Shown in pieces: positions 30,638-43,014 of a stretch of DNA of 64,000 bases. The DNA is from Clavaria fumosa (lineage: Eukaryota > Basidiomycota > Agaricomycetes > Agaricales > Clavariaceae), in contig OX637802.1 of the NCBI GenBank assembly GCA_951802425.1, positions 868,001 to 932,000 of the forward strand. Reading direction: 5' to 3'. The notes under the pieces are model-generated. The model worked only from the letters and a program-made list of their open reading frames with translations. It did not search any database and was not told the origin of the DNA. Every line of letters begins with the position of its first letter. Position 1 is the first letter of the stretch. Made by a program: the position numbers and the translations under genes.

Positions 30638-31989
30638 TTATGACGAAGGCTCTGTACCTTTTAGACCTTCGCTCACGAGCTCGGTGAATTCCTCCCTTAA
30701 GATAGCTTCCCTGCGTTCCTTCTCCTCCTTCTGCAGCTTCAAGATGCTTCTCTTCTCCTCAGCACTGATGACCTGGTTCTCCTTCCTCATGCGCACTGCG
30801 TTCATTCTTCTGTGCCTGCTTCCGCTCATGACATAACCCACAGACTCGAAGCTCGCAATCTCGTCCGACGTCAATCCGATCTCACCACGGCGAGGGATAC
30901 GCGACTCGGTCCCCTCCTGTAAGAATGCAGCCATAGCGCTGCCTTCACCCCGGAGCAGCGCACCACCGTATTGGCGCTCATCCACCTTCTTCATCACCTT
31001 GTTGAGCGGCTGTGGTCCGACGCCGTCATCTGATTCGTCGCTCTGCCCAACTTGCTGATGATAATAGCTTTCAGCAGGAGCTGCTGCTGCTTCCGCCACT
31101 GCCGAACTGCTGTAGTGATCGTCTGTAGATGGGATTGTGGGTGCGGCCGAAGGCTTCTCTACCCATCCACTGGTATCGCTCAATGATTCCGCAGTCTGGC
31201 TTGGGCTAATGCTTCTGCTTCGAGTGCGCATTCGTGACTTGTGGGTGTTATTTTCTTTCTTCTTTGATCCCCTTTTCTTCTCTCTGCGTCGCCTTCCTTT
31301 TCCAGAAGAGTCCGAAGAGACACTTGAGGAGCGCACTCGTTTAGACCGTTTTCGTGATTTACTACCACGGGCAGGGCTTCTAAAATAGACGAAGGAAGAA
31401 TGTCAGGCTTGATGATCATCGAATGCATGGGCGGACAAACATGTGACGTGCAGGAGCTTTGGGTGATGGAGGCCACACGTCAACGGTTGTGTTCTCCCTT
31501 TGAACCCTTCGGCTACACATTCACGTTACATATATACTCAGTAGCCGATAAGAGAAATCAAAGGAACTGAACTCACCTCTCCAGAAAGTCACTAGAGTTA
31601 CCCCCACCCCGCCAGGCGTCATAGCCTCCGGGAGGCTTTTGTCTCCAAGGCCGAGTGTCTTCTGTGGCAGGTGGACGAGCGTGCAGCGACGAGGGCCGCT
31701 TGTAATCATGATAGTCGGGGCTCCAGCGTCGACGTCCCCGGTCCCTGTCCCTATCCAAACTCCTACTCCTACTCCTACTCCTACTCCTACTCCTGCTCCT
31801 ACTCCTGCTCCTGCTCCTTCTCCTGCTTCTGCGTAGGCGAGCAGGGGAACGAGAACGGGGTCGAGAACAAGAACGAGAACGAAGACGAGGGGGAGGGGAG
31901 CGGGAGCGCACTCGTCTTGGCAAGTCGCGGCGCGCAAAATTCGTGTCCTGAGGGACCAGTGCCAACCTAGAAGGGTGAACCGTAGCCAT
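30638..31989 (-). CDS. NKAP-family RNA-processing/chromatin protein
   Basis: The first exon (31577-31989) begins MATVHPSRLALVPQDTNF and carries a long Arg-Ser tract encoded by near-perfect repeats. The conserved VDVWPPSPKAPARH block follows across introns, then a Lys/Arg-rich middle. The SynMuv/NKAP C-terminal domain comes last: YGGALLRGEGSAMAAFLQEG, RIPRRGEIGLTSDEIASFES, GYVMSGSRHRRMNAVRMRKE and EEKERREAILREEFTELV. Metazoan NKAP binds RNA and splicing factors and acts as a transcriptional corepressor, so a nuclear splicing or chromatin role is inferred. The start is the only good ATG ahead of the RS region. Confidence 0.9.
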
Positions 31990-32595
31990 CAAGACTCTGG
32001 TGGAAGCGGGTGAAGAAGGTGAGGGTGTGTGGCTGTGCAGTCATATCCAATATTTATGGTCATTGGTCGATGATGCTCGATGGACTAGCCGTGATTTCCA
32101 GCTGCAGAGGAGCGGGAGAAGGGGCTACAGATTGAAAGCAAACAAAAAAATAACCAAAAAAATAGGAAAGAGAGGACATGATGCTGTTGAATTGGTATGG
32201 GTACATGTGAACGACACTGGTCCAACTTGGATGAAGCCAGAAAGGAAAAGAAGAGACTCGGGCAGAATACAAACTTCTTGACAGGGTACCGAGGGCGCAT
32301 CCATCGTCCCACACAATCGTGGGAGTTGCAACGGCCTTGCAGTCGTGGTATGGTGTACGCGCGAGGTATGTCGTTAAGAGGGCGTCCTCGACGACCAAGT
32401 TGATGGAAGAAACCAATGAAATGACACGGGCCTTTAAGTCCGCTTCAGAAGTGCGCTCAGTGGTAAATAGAGAGGGGGTGGTGGGGCGGGGCAACAGCGT
32501 GGGCGATGATACAGTGTGGGTGATGATACAGTTCTTGAAGTGCCGGATGTTCGATGGCGGGCACCTAATTTTCAGGGGACCGGCACTCTTTTCCA
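31990..32595. other. Intergenic between NKAP and kinase genes
   Basis: A 254-codon minus-strand frame (32060-32824) overlaps it but has no family resemblance. It overlaps the end of the kinase gene in another frame. No gene is supported. Confidence 0.45.
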
Positions 32596-34016
32596 TTATG
32601 TGGGGACGTCGATAATGTCCTCCTTCATGAGCCTTCTTCGTTCGTTCCATTTCCCAAGGTACGATCTGGCCCTCTGTTCGAACAACTCGCAGCCGTCGAA
32701 CAAATCCTTCGGAAGTAGGTCCTTCCTCTGCTCCCATGGGCTCGCGTCCACGGGCTCGCACCTGTCGAGTGCCACCAATATCATGCCAAAAGAGTACGCA
32801 TCGGCAAGGAGCGGATCCTGGCACTCGCCGCGCAGGATCTCCGGTGCGGTGAAGGGACGCGTGCCGGGATGGATCTGCTCGCGCCTGGGAGTGGCCGAGT
32901 GCGGGGCAGCGGGCTTCTGTGCGGACTGTTGGAATGACTCGGCGGGCTCATCGTCCGGGCTGATGAATATGGAGTCCGCGTGCACGGAGCGCCCAAAGTC
33001 GAGCAGCTTGATGGTGTCCGAGGTGTTCGTGACGTGTACATTCAGCAGGGAGAGGTCGCCATGGCTGAGCCTGTAGGCGTGCAAGTGCGTCAGCCCGTCG
33101 AGGAGCTGGTTGTGGTAGTCGATCTTTTTGTCCCTGCTTATCATCGGCCGTTCGAGGACGACGTCATACAACGTCCGACCTTCGAGGTACTCGAGCACCA
33201 TGCCCACATTTTCGAGACATCCGAGGAAGGTCGCAATGTTGCGATGACGCGCAAGGGTTGTGTACGCGCGAAGCTCCGCAAGAAACTGGCGGGTGACGTC
33301 CTCCGCGTTGGACTGCATCTCGTCGTTGATCTCGAGTTGGATAACGTCCGGCTTCTTCACTATGCATCTGAAAAGCTCGGACGCAGACCCCTGAGCATAC
33401 GGGGTCAGACTGGCTGTTGGATTTGGGGGAGCGGCGTACGAGGTCGGAGTGGGGAAGGAGAAGATGGAACTGGGGAGTTGGGAAGGCCTGTAAATGGGAG
33501 GGGAAACAAGAGGGGTTCGTATACCATCCAGGCGTTCCTCCGGGCGCGTAAAGATGTCTTGGTGGAGGTGGGAATCTGTACGGCTCAAGGTGTGATCCTG
33601 ATGGTAAGGGGGTGGATGATGGGCGACGGCGGTCTCCTCTGATGAGAACGACTTGGACAAGGGATCCTGGTTGTCTGCCTCGTCGTCCATTTCCACTGCG
33701 CAAGTTACGAGCACCCATGGTTAGATCGAGCAGAGGACAAGAGACGAAGGCCAAGGAAAGAGTTCCCGCTCACCCATCCACCAGTTCTTTTTGGACGTCA
33801 AGGTGACGCGCTTGACGTGCATAGCGGTCGGAAGCGACGGGCGCGCTGAGAGCATTGGCATCTGCGAGGTATACAATAGATGAGGATCGCCTGAGCGAGT
33901 GAAACGCCGAGGACGACGAGTGGGGAGTCAGGCAACTACAGCAACAGGGGGGCGCGTGAGTCGAGCCGACGCACCCGTCTCGGGTCGGCACCAGTCTCCT
34001 TGATCTGCTGAGCCAT
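32596..34016 (-). CDS. Atypical protein kinase-like protein
   Basis: Three exons (33975-34016, 33774-33861, 32596-33695) join in frame to about 409 residues starting MAQQIKETGADPRR. The N-terminal 110 residues are low-complexity. The kinase-like domain has LAELRAYTTLARHRNIATFL, GMVLEYLEGRTLYDV, catalytic loop LSHGDLSLLNVHV, metal motif LLDFGRS, APE motif FTAPEIL and an F-helix DAYSFGMILVAL. The HRD arginine is replaced by Gly and no clear VAIK lysine is seen near FRCIVKKPDVIQLEI, so activity is uncertain. Agaricomycete genomes hold many such divergent kinases. The 5' exons are inferred from splice signals and frame continuity. Confidence 0.75.
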
Positions 34017-34576
34017 GGCCTAACAAAGCCATCGAACCAATCAAGCTTTACGAGAGAGCATAAAGCGTTGGCGAGACTACTAGCAGACAGACTCAGTAGC
34101 ACAATTACTGGGCGAAATACATTGGTGAGACTGCCGACCACGCTACTGTAACTACCATCAATGGGTGCCACGGTCTACAGCATCTAAGCTGGATTTCAGG
34201 CATATCAAGCGGTAGTGGCACAAGATATCAATGTCAATATCGTAAACATTTTCCGTATCGCGCAAAGTCCATGACTACTGCAAGTCCAAGTTCGATCAAG
34301 TCCTAGAGTACATTAATGACAATAATCTCCGCACACACCTGTGCCGTCGCAGACGAATAAAGGACAGAGGGGGTCACCGAAAGGTACAACTCGAGAGTGG
34401 AGACAAAATCGGTCCAATCGGTTTGGCCGAGAAAAGGGCACATTTTGGAAGGGGAGGGTGCAAATCTAGGGGGGGGAAATAAAGGGGACAAGAACGACAA
34501 GCAAAGGAGAGGAATGGCCAGGCTGGGGCCCAAGAATCGTCCAAATGCGAAGAATAAGAAAAAGTGTCTGTTTTTG
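34017..34576. other. Intergenic, nothing recognised
   Basis: This is the kinase promoter side and the 3' flank of the copper oxidase gene. No gene, RNA or repeat is supported. Confidence 0.45.
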
Positions 34577-37331
34577 TCATAGGAAGACCGCAAAAGCGAA
34601 GAGGAGCGGCAGCAGCAGACCGACTCCACCGCCCCGACTCATCCCGAGCGTCCGCGACGCAGCGCCGTTGTTTGTCTTGGGGCTCACCATCGGTTGTCCG
34701 CTGCTGCCAACACCGTTGCCCGTGGTGTTTGGAGTGTTCTGCGCCGCCGTGATGATGTTCGACGCCGGCAGAGGTGCGATCTGCAGCGCCGTCTGCGGAC
34801 CCAGCTGCCCAGAACCAAGCATGACCTGCACACCGACAGATGGGACGCCTTTAACAACGACAAAGATGTCTGTAAAGGTGGCCGCCATCAGAAGCGCAAG
34901 ACACAAGGGCAAAGCGATAAGCTCAGCCCAAAGGAGAATCGAACGCACAGGCTGGCCCAGGGGGGAAGATGGCGGGGTTGGGCGGTAGCTGGCTAACGTG
35001 CAACGTGGCGGTCCCATCTGGGTTCCCAGTGTATGACGAATCGAGCGTCAGCATCCGCTGGCCCATGTTCTGTCAAGTCATTGTCAATCAAAGGCTCAAA
35101 GTTACCCTTTCAAGAGCATGGAGAAACCTCCTACTGACCATCGTGTGGGTCGAAAAGCCAGGTCGGATGACGACAACGGCCGCGCTAGCAATATTGTTCA
35201 CATTCCCAAACAAGTCCTCTCTCGATACTGACACGTCGAAATATGGGCCACCGTAAGACAGCTGCTGCGGAAGCCCCTGCGGTTGCGGTCGCCTCTCGTT
35301 GTAGTAGGACGGGTAGAAGCGCTCCACGCGGTACTCGGTTGGGTAGGTTACGCCAGGGCCTACATTGTAGTCGGAGTTCGGATTCGATCCTGAGACCAAC
35401 ACGGAGCCTGCCGGCAGACAACGCCCAACGATCAATAAAAACGTCACAGATAGACAGAAATGTAAGGGCTGTGTCGTTGCTCTCTCACCATCGGGTAGCA
35501 ATGTGGCACTGGAGTGGTACATCCTTGGAACAGTGCTTGCAGAGAGGCCCTCCCGCGACCACCGGCTGCCCGCTGGAGCCTTGGGGTCATAGATAATGGG
35601 AGACATAAGGGGTCGATCTGCGAACGACTGTCCGATGGCCCAAGTCGTGTTACCATAACCTGCGGTACCTTCACTTACACTTAGCATCGAGTGGCTAACC
35701 ATAGGCAATAAGTGGTTACCTTTTGCAGCGCCGTTGAGACAGAACACGCGCCCGTCCGGCAGCAGAATCAGATTTCCCATGGAACGGCCTTCCGGGAGTG
35801 GGTCGTCCGTAACATACGAGTGCGACACATCGGGTGACAACTTGACGCATGACGACGATGCGTCAATTGCCACGATGACGTTTGACGTCTTCCACCTGTT
35901 CGTCGCGCGAAGGTCAGATGGTTGGAGCCGCGGCGCAATCGAGGGAGAGACGGCACTAACTGGTCAGGCTGCAGGTTGGTTCCACCGCAAAACAGAATTG
36001 TGGCTGTCCAGTTGTCGACCGAGGTCATGGGAAGGAGGACATTGCCCGCACTTGCAGGATACTGAACGACAGGGGGGATCAGACAACATGTGTAAGATGG
36101 AATGTATAACCGCACCGTTCTAACGGCATCGGGGATATTGTCTAATGGGTACTCTTTATTCGCTTTGTAGTCGAGTACGGCGGTCTGCCAGTTACTCTGA
36201 ATAAGCAGATTGCCAGAGGGAAGGAGCCAAGTTAGAGGGTAGAGGTTTGCGGGGAGTGTGTTTCTAAGGATTGGGGAACCAATTGGATCGCCTTTGGAAG
36301 GGAAGAATTCGTAGGTCGGGTTATCCTGCGAAATGTCATTTACGAAACCACCGAATTGACAGCCCCCGAGCTGGGAAGGAGAATTAAGATTTATGTACCG
36401 GGTTTCGAGAACGCGAACAAAAAGGCTCACTATAATCATGGTTCCATCTTCTAGTGTCTCCCTGTCAATTTGGCTCTGACGTTAGCATGCGCGAACCACG
36501 TGGAATGAAGAATGTATTCTGCTGACAAGGTAGGATACCACCTCCTTGTGGTCATGGGGGTGACTTCAAACCAATTGCATGAGGCATCATCGCAAGGGGT
36601 CAACAACCTGTGAGAAAAGTGAGGGGTGGTGCGATGATGGCAAGTAAACGACTATGCGAACCGAACGCTTTTGTAGAGAAGTCAAGGGATGGGTTAGGGT
36701 CAATAGGCTAAAGAGGGAAGTCATGCTTACGAATGTCCCCCATCGGGATCATCATACGGAACGCTAGCACCCGTTTGATCAGGGGCGTCGAGCCCGCCGA
36801 AGGTAACTGCCGCGTTGCCGCCGACGTTCATCCAAGTTCCGTTCCCAAGCAAATTGCCACCCTTCGTACGCCGTGAGCCTTATTCCACTCTCAGGCAAAA
36901 CAACCTACTGCACAGAAAGAATTCGTTATGACGTCCATCGGGCGCGCATTGTTCGTGGATACCGAATACTCTACCGAGCAAGGTGGTAAAGGCAAAAGCG
37001 GCACACGATTCTTTCGGACGCATACCAGAGGCCCAGGCGGGGTGATTGTTGATGGTGACTGGATTCCCCTCGACCTTGTCGACGATGTAGACCTTGTCGT
37101 GAGTTCCAAGGAACATCTGGGGATGTAGGTATGACGATATGCAACATCAAATGATGTGAGGGCTTTACGTACCTGCTGGGCGCTAACGAGACTGTTGCCA
37201 ACGATCTCGAACTTGTTAATGAATCTTGTGGGGTCAGGCGATCGAGGGGCTTGGGCTAAGGATTGACGAAGGTAGAGGAAACAAAAAGATAACGCGAGCG
37301 GCAAAGCGGACATAGAGCGTCGTAGTGTCAT
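34577..37331 (-). CDS. Copper radical oxidase (glyoxal oxidase family), GPI-anchored
   Basis: This secreted enzyme oxidises small aldehydes or alcohols and releases hydrogen peroxide for lignin-attacking peroxidases. The signal peptide is MTLRRSMSALPLALSFCFLY; then MFLGTHDKVYIVDKVEGNPV and ARPMDVITNSFCAVG follow. All five active-site residues of the family are visible: Cys in ATILFCGG, Tyr in RRWYPTL, the Tyr-His pair in RMYHSSATLLPDG, and His in FSTHTM next to NMGQRM. A Ser/Thr/Asn-rich stretch and a hydrophobic C-terminus (VGLLLPLLFAFAVFL) indicate a GPI anchor. It has many short introns. The start at 37331 is set by the signal peptide. Confidence 0.92.
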
Positions 37332-38133
37332 TATGGAGAGGGAGTAAAGGGAGACGTGGGGGGTATTAAGAAAGGTTTTAGGAGAGGGGGAAGGATGAGG
37401 CGGAGGGGGAGGAGGAAGGGGAGAATGAGGATGAGGAACGAACGGACAAGCGCGGGATGGTGAGAGGGGAGGGAGAGACAGTGGTGTGGCAACGCCGATC
37501 AAACGTCTTTGAGTTTATTAATTGATATATACCCAAGACACCGACTCAGTACTCAACGGCTGGTGCTTAGCGCTTAGCGCTTATCGCTCAGCGCTCATAA
37601 TCGAACGCTCATGACTAACACGGATAGATAACACTGGCAAGTATCACTACATTGACGGTCGGTTTTACAACGGATTTTTACTATAAAGGAAGCTGGCGAG
37701 AAATGCAGTGTACCACCATGAGGATATTACCATGCGCCGTCAAACGTCTCGTAAAACGTCTCCCGATGTTTCAGGGAATCTATGCGGTATTCCGCCTTGT
37801 CTCGCATTGCTCAACGCTCTGCTCCGCCCTCAAGAACAACCGTTCTTCCCCCGTCTCACCGCTTCCGCAGATCAGTCACATGACAGTACGACTTCTCACG
37901 TGATTGTAGTCAAGAAAAGGAACGTCGATTACCAAAAAAGGTAAGATCGCCAACATGCACTGCCTCGGCCCGGTCTAGAGCAAAGTTTGACAGCTACATT
38001 AGACGCCGAGTGCCTACTTTGCTGTAACGACGAGCGCTTACAATACGATTTAAGGGCAGCCTTCGGAACCAATGGCCCTTCTATCGTTCCTTCTCGCCAG
38101 CTCATCGTCGTGAGGTGCAAGCACACTTAGCCA
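37332..38133. other. Intergenic with short agcgctta repeats
   Basis: Near 37565-37610 are three or four imperfect copies of gcttagcgctta/tcagcgctca. Otherwise no gene is seen. It is the divergent upstream region of the copper oxidase and receptor genes. Confidence 0.5.
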
Positions 38134-39952
38134 TGTCCTACCCGAACTTCAAGCCCTCAGACGGAATCATCTGCACACCTGAAGATCTGAGCATTGCGTC
38201 TCAAGGCATTCATGCTCCCCTGCATTGTCTCACTCGTGGACAATCTTTTGGTCTCTTGGTGCGTAACCAACTCTACCTATCTGTATCCCGCTTTGAGCTT
38301 CCGTATTCCGATCGCCAGGTTATTTCGGAATCCGCCCTTCTTTCGATGATCGCCGTTGCCATCGTCGGCATCCTCATAGTCGTGAGTGCTCAATTACAAG
38401 TACACGAGAATGATTGAATGACTCTGTGCAGAGAAATGTCATACGCTACAAATCTTGGCGGCGCCATGGACCGAGTCTGATAGAACAGCCTATGGATGTC
38501 TACTTGGTCAGCTCGCTCGCTATCTAGCATCACCTTGCATTATTGATTCGCCGTCTCAGCTCTCCTTGTTTGTAGCGGATTTCCTCCAAGCTCTTGGTTC
38601 CTTCATGGATTACAAATGGGTGCATGAGGGCAAGGTCTATCTGGGCGCGTTCTGCAAGGCTCAGGGTGAGCCAATTTTTTTTGAAGAGCTATTCTGCATG
38701 CACCACACTCATTTCCTCTTTCCAGGAAGCATACAATCCGTCGGCGAGGTTGCCGTCGGCTTGACGACGACGGTACGTGTGGTTCTCTCTTCCCTTCTTG
38801 TCTTCTGAGCCAAAATTCAATAATTCCACCCAGGCAATTGTGATACACACTTTCGTTACCGTCTGGTGGTCTCGCGGCCGGCATTCCCTTATTGTACCTT
38901 TGATAGCTGTGGCTTGCATTTGGACCTTCGTCATCCTGCTTCCGACCATTGGTGCCCGTGTCCACAATGACCCATCCAATCAATTCTTCGCACCAGTGCC
39001 GGTACGCCTTGTCTTTTTCTGTTGCCTCAAGGAGAAAATAGAAGCCAATAAATGGTCGCTTATTTATTTTTTTCTCACAGTTCTGGTGCTGGATAAACAC
39101 GCCTTTCCTGTCCTTCCAACTGGGCGCGGAATACGTCTGGTTATGGGTTGCCCTCTTCCTGTCTATTCTCCTATACATACCCCTGTTCTTCTGGAGCCAA
39201 GGCAACATCACGATTAAACAGACCGACCCATGGTGGAAGTTCCACATTCATGAGCGATCCACTATCGATGGCCTCTCACGCTCCAGGCGTCAATCCCTGA
39301 CAATGATTGTGTTCGTATGCTTCCATCCTGGATCGTCCGAATCTGAGTTGACGGGCTTCTTCCCTCTTTCTTCACCATTCCTAGCTATCCATTCATATAC
39401 TGCATCACCATTCTGCCGCTGAGTATTGTCCGCTTCATCGAGTTCCACCAAGAGCGCACGGGCGACCGGCGGGACCACATCCCGTCCGCGGCCGTCTTCG
39501 CCGTCGCGTCCATCTTCAGCCTCAGCGGCGTCGCCAACGTCGTGCTCTTCTTCGTGACGCGCCAGGGCTTGCTCCTCTTCGACAAAGACAGCGCGGGCGC
39601 CGACGCGGACGACGTCGAGGACATGCGTGGCAGGATCCAGGACAGTGAGGACGGGCACGGCGCGCTGGGGCGCCACCGCGCGTCGGCCAGGAATAACGGC
39701 GTACTGACGGCGAGCGCGCTCGCTGTGAACGGGCCGCTTGGGCCGGACATGCCAGAGGTTGTCACACGGGGCGGCACTAAAGGCAGTGCTGACCTAAGGA
39801 AGCGCGATCTCAACGACACGATGCGGACGAACCAGGGTAGGCTCCCTGACGACGAGGAAGAGACGGACGAGCAAAGCGGGGCTGACAGTCCGGTCAGCCC
39901 AATCTCGCCTGTAGGTAGGGCACCGGGCCGTACGGCTGCTGCGGATGCTTGA
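38134..39952 (+). CDS. Seven-helix receptor, Git3/cAMP-receptor-like (copy 1)
   Basis: The ATG at 38134 gives an extracellular N-terminus (MSYPNFKPSDGIICTPEDLS). Seven hydrophobic segments follow across about seven introns: ESALLSMIAVAIVGILIV; LSLFVADFLQALGSFM; EVAVGLTTT joined to AIVIHTFVTVWW; LIAVACIWTFVILLP; VWLWVALFLSILLYIPLFFW; YPFIYCITILPLSIVRFI; FAVASIFSLSGVANVVLFFV. Loops carry YKWVHEGKVYLGAFCKAQ, a pattern of basidiomycete Git3-like receptors. The cytoplasmic tail of about 120 residues is acidic and ends PGRTAAADA. A nutrient- or cAMP-pathway sensor role is inferred from the family; the ligand is unknown. It is the most complete receptor of the local family. Confidence 0.85.
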
Positions 39953-40269
39953 GGGGTTTTGTTGTCCCCTTGAAAAGGACAACGACACCACGACACCACT
40001 TCATGACCCTTGGATGATTGTCCAAACGCCTTTCACTCTTGCCCAAATCTTCCTTTGCAATGGATTCAAAAGTTTGACGTAATAGGTAGTACGACGAGTA
40101 CAATATACGACGAGTACAATAAATGTCTTGGCAATGCGCGCGAGCGTGCAAAACACTCATTTGACTTTGGACTCGCACGTGATGTTTTATTCCTCTTCAC
40201 GCGCAACATCAGTGCATCAAGGCGCGCAAAATTACCATCTCAAACGCAGCTCTACGATGACAAGCGCGA
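39953..40269. other. Intergenic with a short tandem duplication
   Basis: Near 40090-40125 the string acgacgagtacaata occurs twice in tandem. Nothing else is supported. Confidence 0.5.
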
Positions 40270-41290
40270 CTAGTGAAGGACCCGAAAGATTGTGTATATA
40301 CTGGATGGTAGATCCACGATTTTTTTGACCAGTGTCGTCGACGCGTCTGGGGTGAACTTTTGCAGGTCTCCTAGTCGATACCCAAAGAGTGTATGGAGAA
40401 GTTATAGGTGAATCGATGCTCTCCTGCTGGAAATGAGCCATCTATAGCTCGCAATCTACAGGTGGGATGCTTGGGCAATATGGTAAAGTGTTGACCTGGG
40501 GGATCAAAGCTCGTCTCTTGGCCAAACGTATGTTGCACTAGTTTTGCAAATGCGGAATACGCATCTCCTTTCCCGTCGATATTCCGCTTCTTCACCGCTT
40601 TTCCCCTTCGGACCTCCTGTAATGGGGTATTGGAACTCATCTCATGTCATGCGCTGATCGTAAACCTTGCGAATGGCAGCCGCGCAAAAAAACAAAAACA
40701 AAAACACGGAATACTCCGCTCTATGGACTCCTTCCTCGCCCAAAACGATCCTGGCCTCGAACGCTTCCCCTTGTGGGCCTTCTACCAAGTGAACAAGCGA
40801 GCGGGCATGGCTGGCTCGTCCGACTTGGACCTCTCACGCTCCAGGCGCCAATCTCTGATGATGATCCTGTTCGTGTGCTTCTCTACCCCAAATCGTCCAA
40901 ATCCGGGCTTCCCCTTCCCCTTCCCCTTTCCCTTTCCAGCTATCCATTGGTATACTGCATCCTCGTCCTGCCGTTGAGCGTCGCCTGTTTCATCTACCCA
41001 GAGCACACGGGCGACCTGCAGGACTACATCATGGCGCGGCAGGGCCTGCTCCTCTTCGACCGGGACGACGTCGAGAACATGAGCGGCGCGATCCAGGGTG
41101 AGGACGGGCCCGCCGCGCTGGGGCACCACCGCGCAGATCTGGAACAACGGCGGGCGCGTCCGCTGTGGATGGACCGCTTAGGTTGGACATGCTCGAGGTC
41201 GTCACATGGGGCTGCACTAGCAACAGTGTTGGCAGTTGGGGCGCGATCTAGGCGACACGGTGCGGACGAAGCAGGGCAGACTCCTTAGCG
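40270..41290 (+). pseudogene. HAD phosphatase 5' part fused to receptor 3' part
   Basis: The left part resembles the 5' end of the HAD gene at 41798 (ggatggtagatccacg, ctcctagtcgatacccaaagagtgtatgg, cttgggcaatatggtaaagtgttgacc), then MDSFLAQNDPGLERFPLW and KRAGMAGSSD. With no gap it becomes receptor sequence: DLSRSRRQSLMMI, YPLVYCILVLPLSVACFI, MARQGLLLFDRDDVENMSG. The HAD core domain and the first five receptor helices are missing and frames are broken. It is a recombination product of the two neighbouring gene families. Confidence 0.8.
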
Positions 41291-41449
41291 ACGACGAGGA
41301 GAAGGACCACAGAGCGGGGCTGATGGTCTGGTCCACCCGATGGCTGGGCCGGCAGCGGAGCCATACGGCTCCTGCGGGTGCCTGAGAGGTGTTGGTCCTT
41401 TTTTTGGAACGCACCACTCTGTCGTGGGGCCATGCGTGCGAGTGCGAAG

Positions 41450-41797
41450 CCTCAACAGACTTCCTCCTAGTTGTGTCTAAGTAATATCAATCTGCGACGG
41501 CCGCGAGCGGAGGAGACTCGCTGCACTCTCTGGTGGTGCCTGAAACCCAAACGAAACTCCATGAACCTTGCCTGACTCTCCTACGAATTGGTAAAACATC
41601 GTGGCGAGGTGTGTCAAGGAGCGCAAAATCGCAGAAGAATCCAAAATTGCACCATTTCAAATTGCAGCTCTCTCATTGAGATATTATTTTACTCTCCCAC
41701 GAATCCGCAAAACATCTTGGCGAAGTGCGTCAAGGAACGCAAAATCGCATAAGAACGCAAAATCGTACCGTTCCAAAAATGCAGCTTCTCATACAAG
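41450..41797. other. HAD1 upstream region with cgcaaaatcgc repeats
   Basis: Variants of gcgcaaaatcgca recur (about 41626-41790), with gcaccatttcaaattgcagctctctcattg. The same string in reverse lies ahead of the other two HAD genes, suggesting the promoter was copied with the gene. Confidence 0.55.
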
Positions 41798-42780
41798 ATG
41801 ACATTCACGAGTAATGAACTGAAAGGCCCCCGGAACGTTGAGTATGTTATATTCGACCTGGATGGTACGGTTTACGATTGTGTCGTTGACGCGTCTGAGG
41901 TGAACTTGTGTAGGTCTCCTAGTCGACACCCAAAAAGTGTATGGAGAAGTCATAAGTGAATCGATGCTCTCCTGCTGGCAATGAGCCATTTATAACTCGC
42001 TATTTACAGGTGAGATTCTTGGGCAATATGGTAAAGTGTTGACCTTGGATACCATGGCTAGTCTCATGGCCAAACGTATGTTGCGCTGGTCTTATTTCGA
42101 TCCAATCATTGACTGTGAATGCCAGCCGCGCGTAAAAATGCGGAATTCCTGCTCTCCTACTTCCCCGATATTCCGCTCTCCGTGGATTCCTTCCTCGCCC
42201 AGTACGATTCTAGCCTCTTCAAACGCTTCACCTCCGTGGACGTTCTCCCGGGTGCGGATAAACTCGTTCGACACTTGCACATGCACGGCATCCCCATCGC
42301 GGTCGCTACCGGCTCGCGGCGGAAGATGTTCGTCGCGAAGATGCAGAGCCTGCAGGACACGATGTTCCGCTACTTTGGCGAGCGTGTCGTGTGCGCCGAC
42401 GACTTCCCGGAGCGGATGACGAGCAAGCCCGCGCCGGACATCTTTTTAATGACTGCAAGGGAAAAGCTCTCCTTGCCTGTTGGGAGCCCGCATGGACCTT
42501 GCACAGATGAAGAACTCAGTCTGAGGTCGAAAGGGCTCGTGTTTGAGGATTCAATCACTGGGATAAGAGCGGGCAAGCGAGCGGGCATGGCTGGTTCGTC
42601 CGACACAGGCTTCTAGTTGTTAACTGGAACTCATGTCTGCGTGTCTGTTCCACAGTGGTGTGGGTCCCGGATGCGGATCTCCTTTCAGTCGGGTGTACAG
42701 GCGACGAGCAGCCCGATTTGACCCTCACATCGCTGGAGGACTTCGTCCCAGAAAAGTGGGGCCTGCCCCCCTACGAATGA
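41798..42780 (+). CDS. HAD-superfamily phosphatase, pseudouridine-5'-phosphatase-like (copy 1)
   Basis: Exon 1 starts MTFTSNELKGPRNVEYVIFD and carries the nucleophile motif DLDG. A GT-AG intron joins it to LLVDTQKVYGEVI. Further exons give EILGQYGKVLTLDTMASLM, NAEFLLSYFPDIPLSVDSFL and the cap and core segments VLPGADKLVRHLHMHGIPIA with motif II VATGSRRKM. Motif III is KPAPDIFL, motif IV GLVFEDSITGIRAGKRAGM, and the C-terminus VVWVPDADLLSVGC to WGLPPYE. This is the HDHD1/GS1-like subfamily, which dephosphorylates small sugar or pseudouridine phosphates. All catalytic motifs are present. Confidence 0.87.
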
Positions 42781-43014
42781 GGGGTAAGTCCACACTCAGG
42801 TGGAAGGGGTCATCTAGAAGCATGGACTGTTGTGTAGTGGTTCGTCCTTTGTGGGCCCGTGATACGAAACATTTTAGATAGATTTGGTCTTGCTAACCAA
42901 TACACTGCGGGATCTAGTGGATCCCAGGCCACTAAACTAAGGATGAAAGAAACCAGGCGGCTTCCTTTCAGACTCGTTATCATACCATGCAGAGAAGAAA
43001 TCCAGACTCGTGCT

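Noticed and set aside
32060..32824. 254-codon minus-strand frame between NKAP and the kinase gene
   Set aside because: It overlaps the 3' end of the kinase exon in another frame, lacks any recognisable domain and has no splice or start context.
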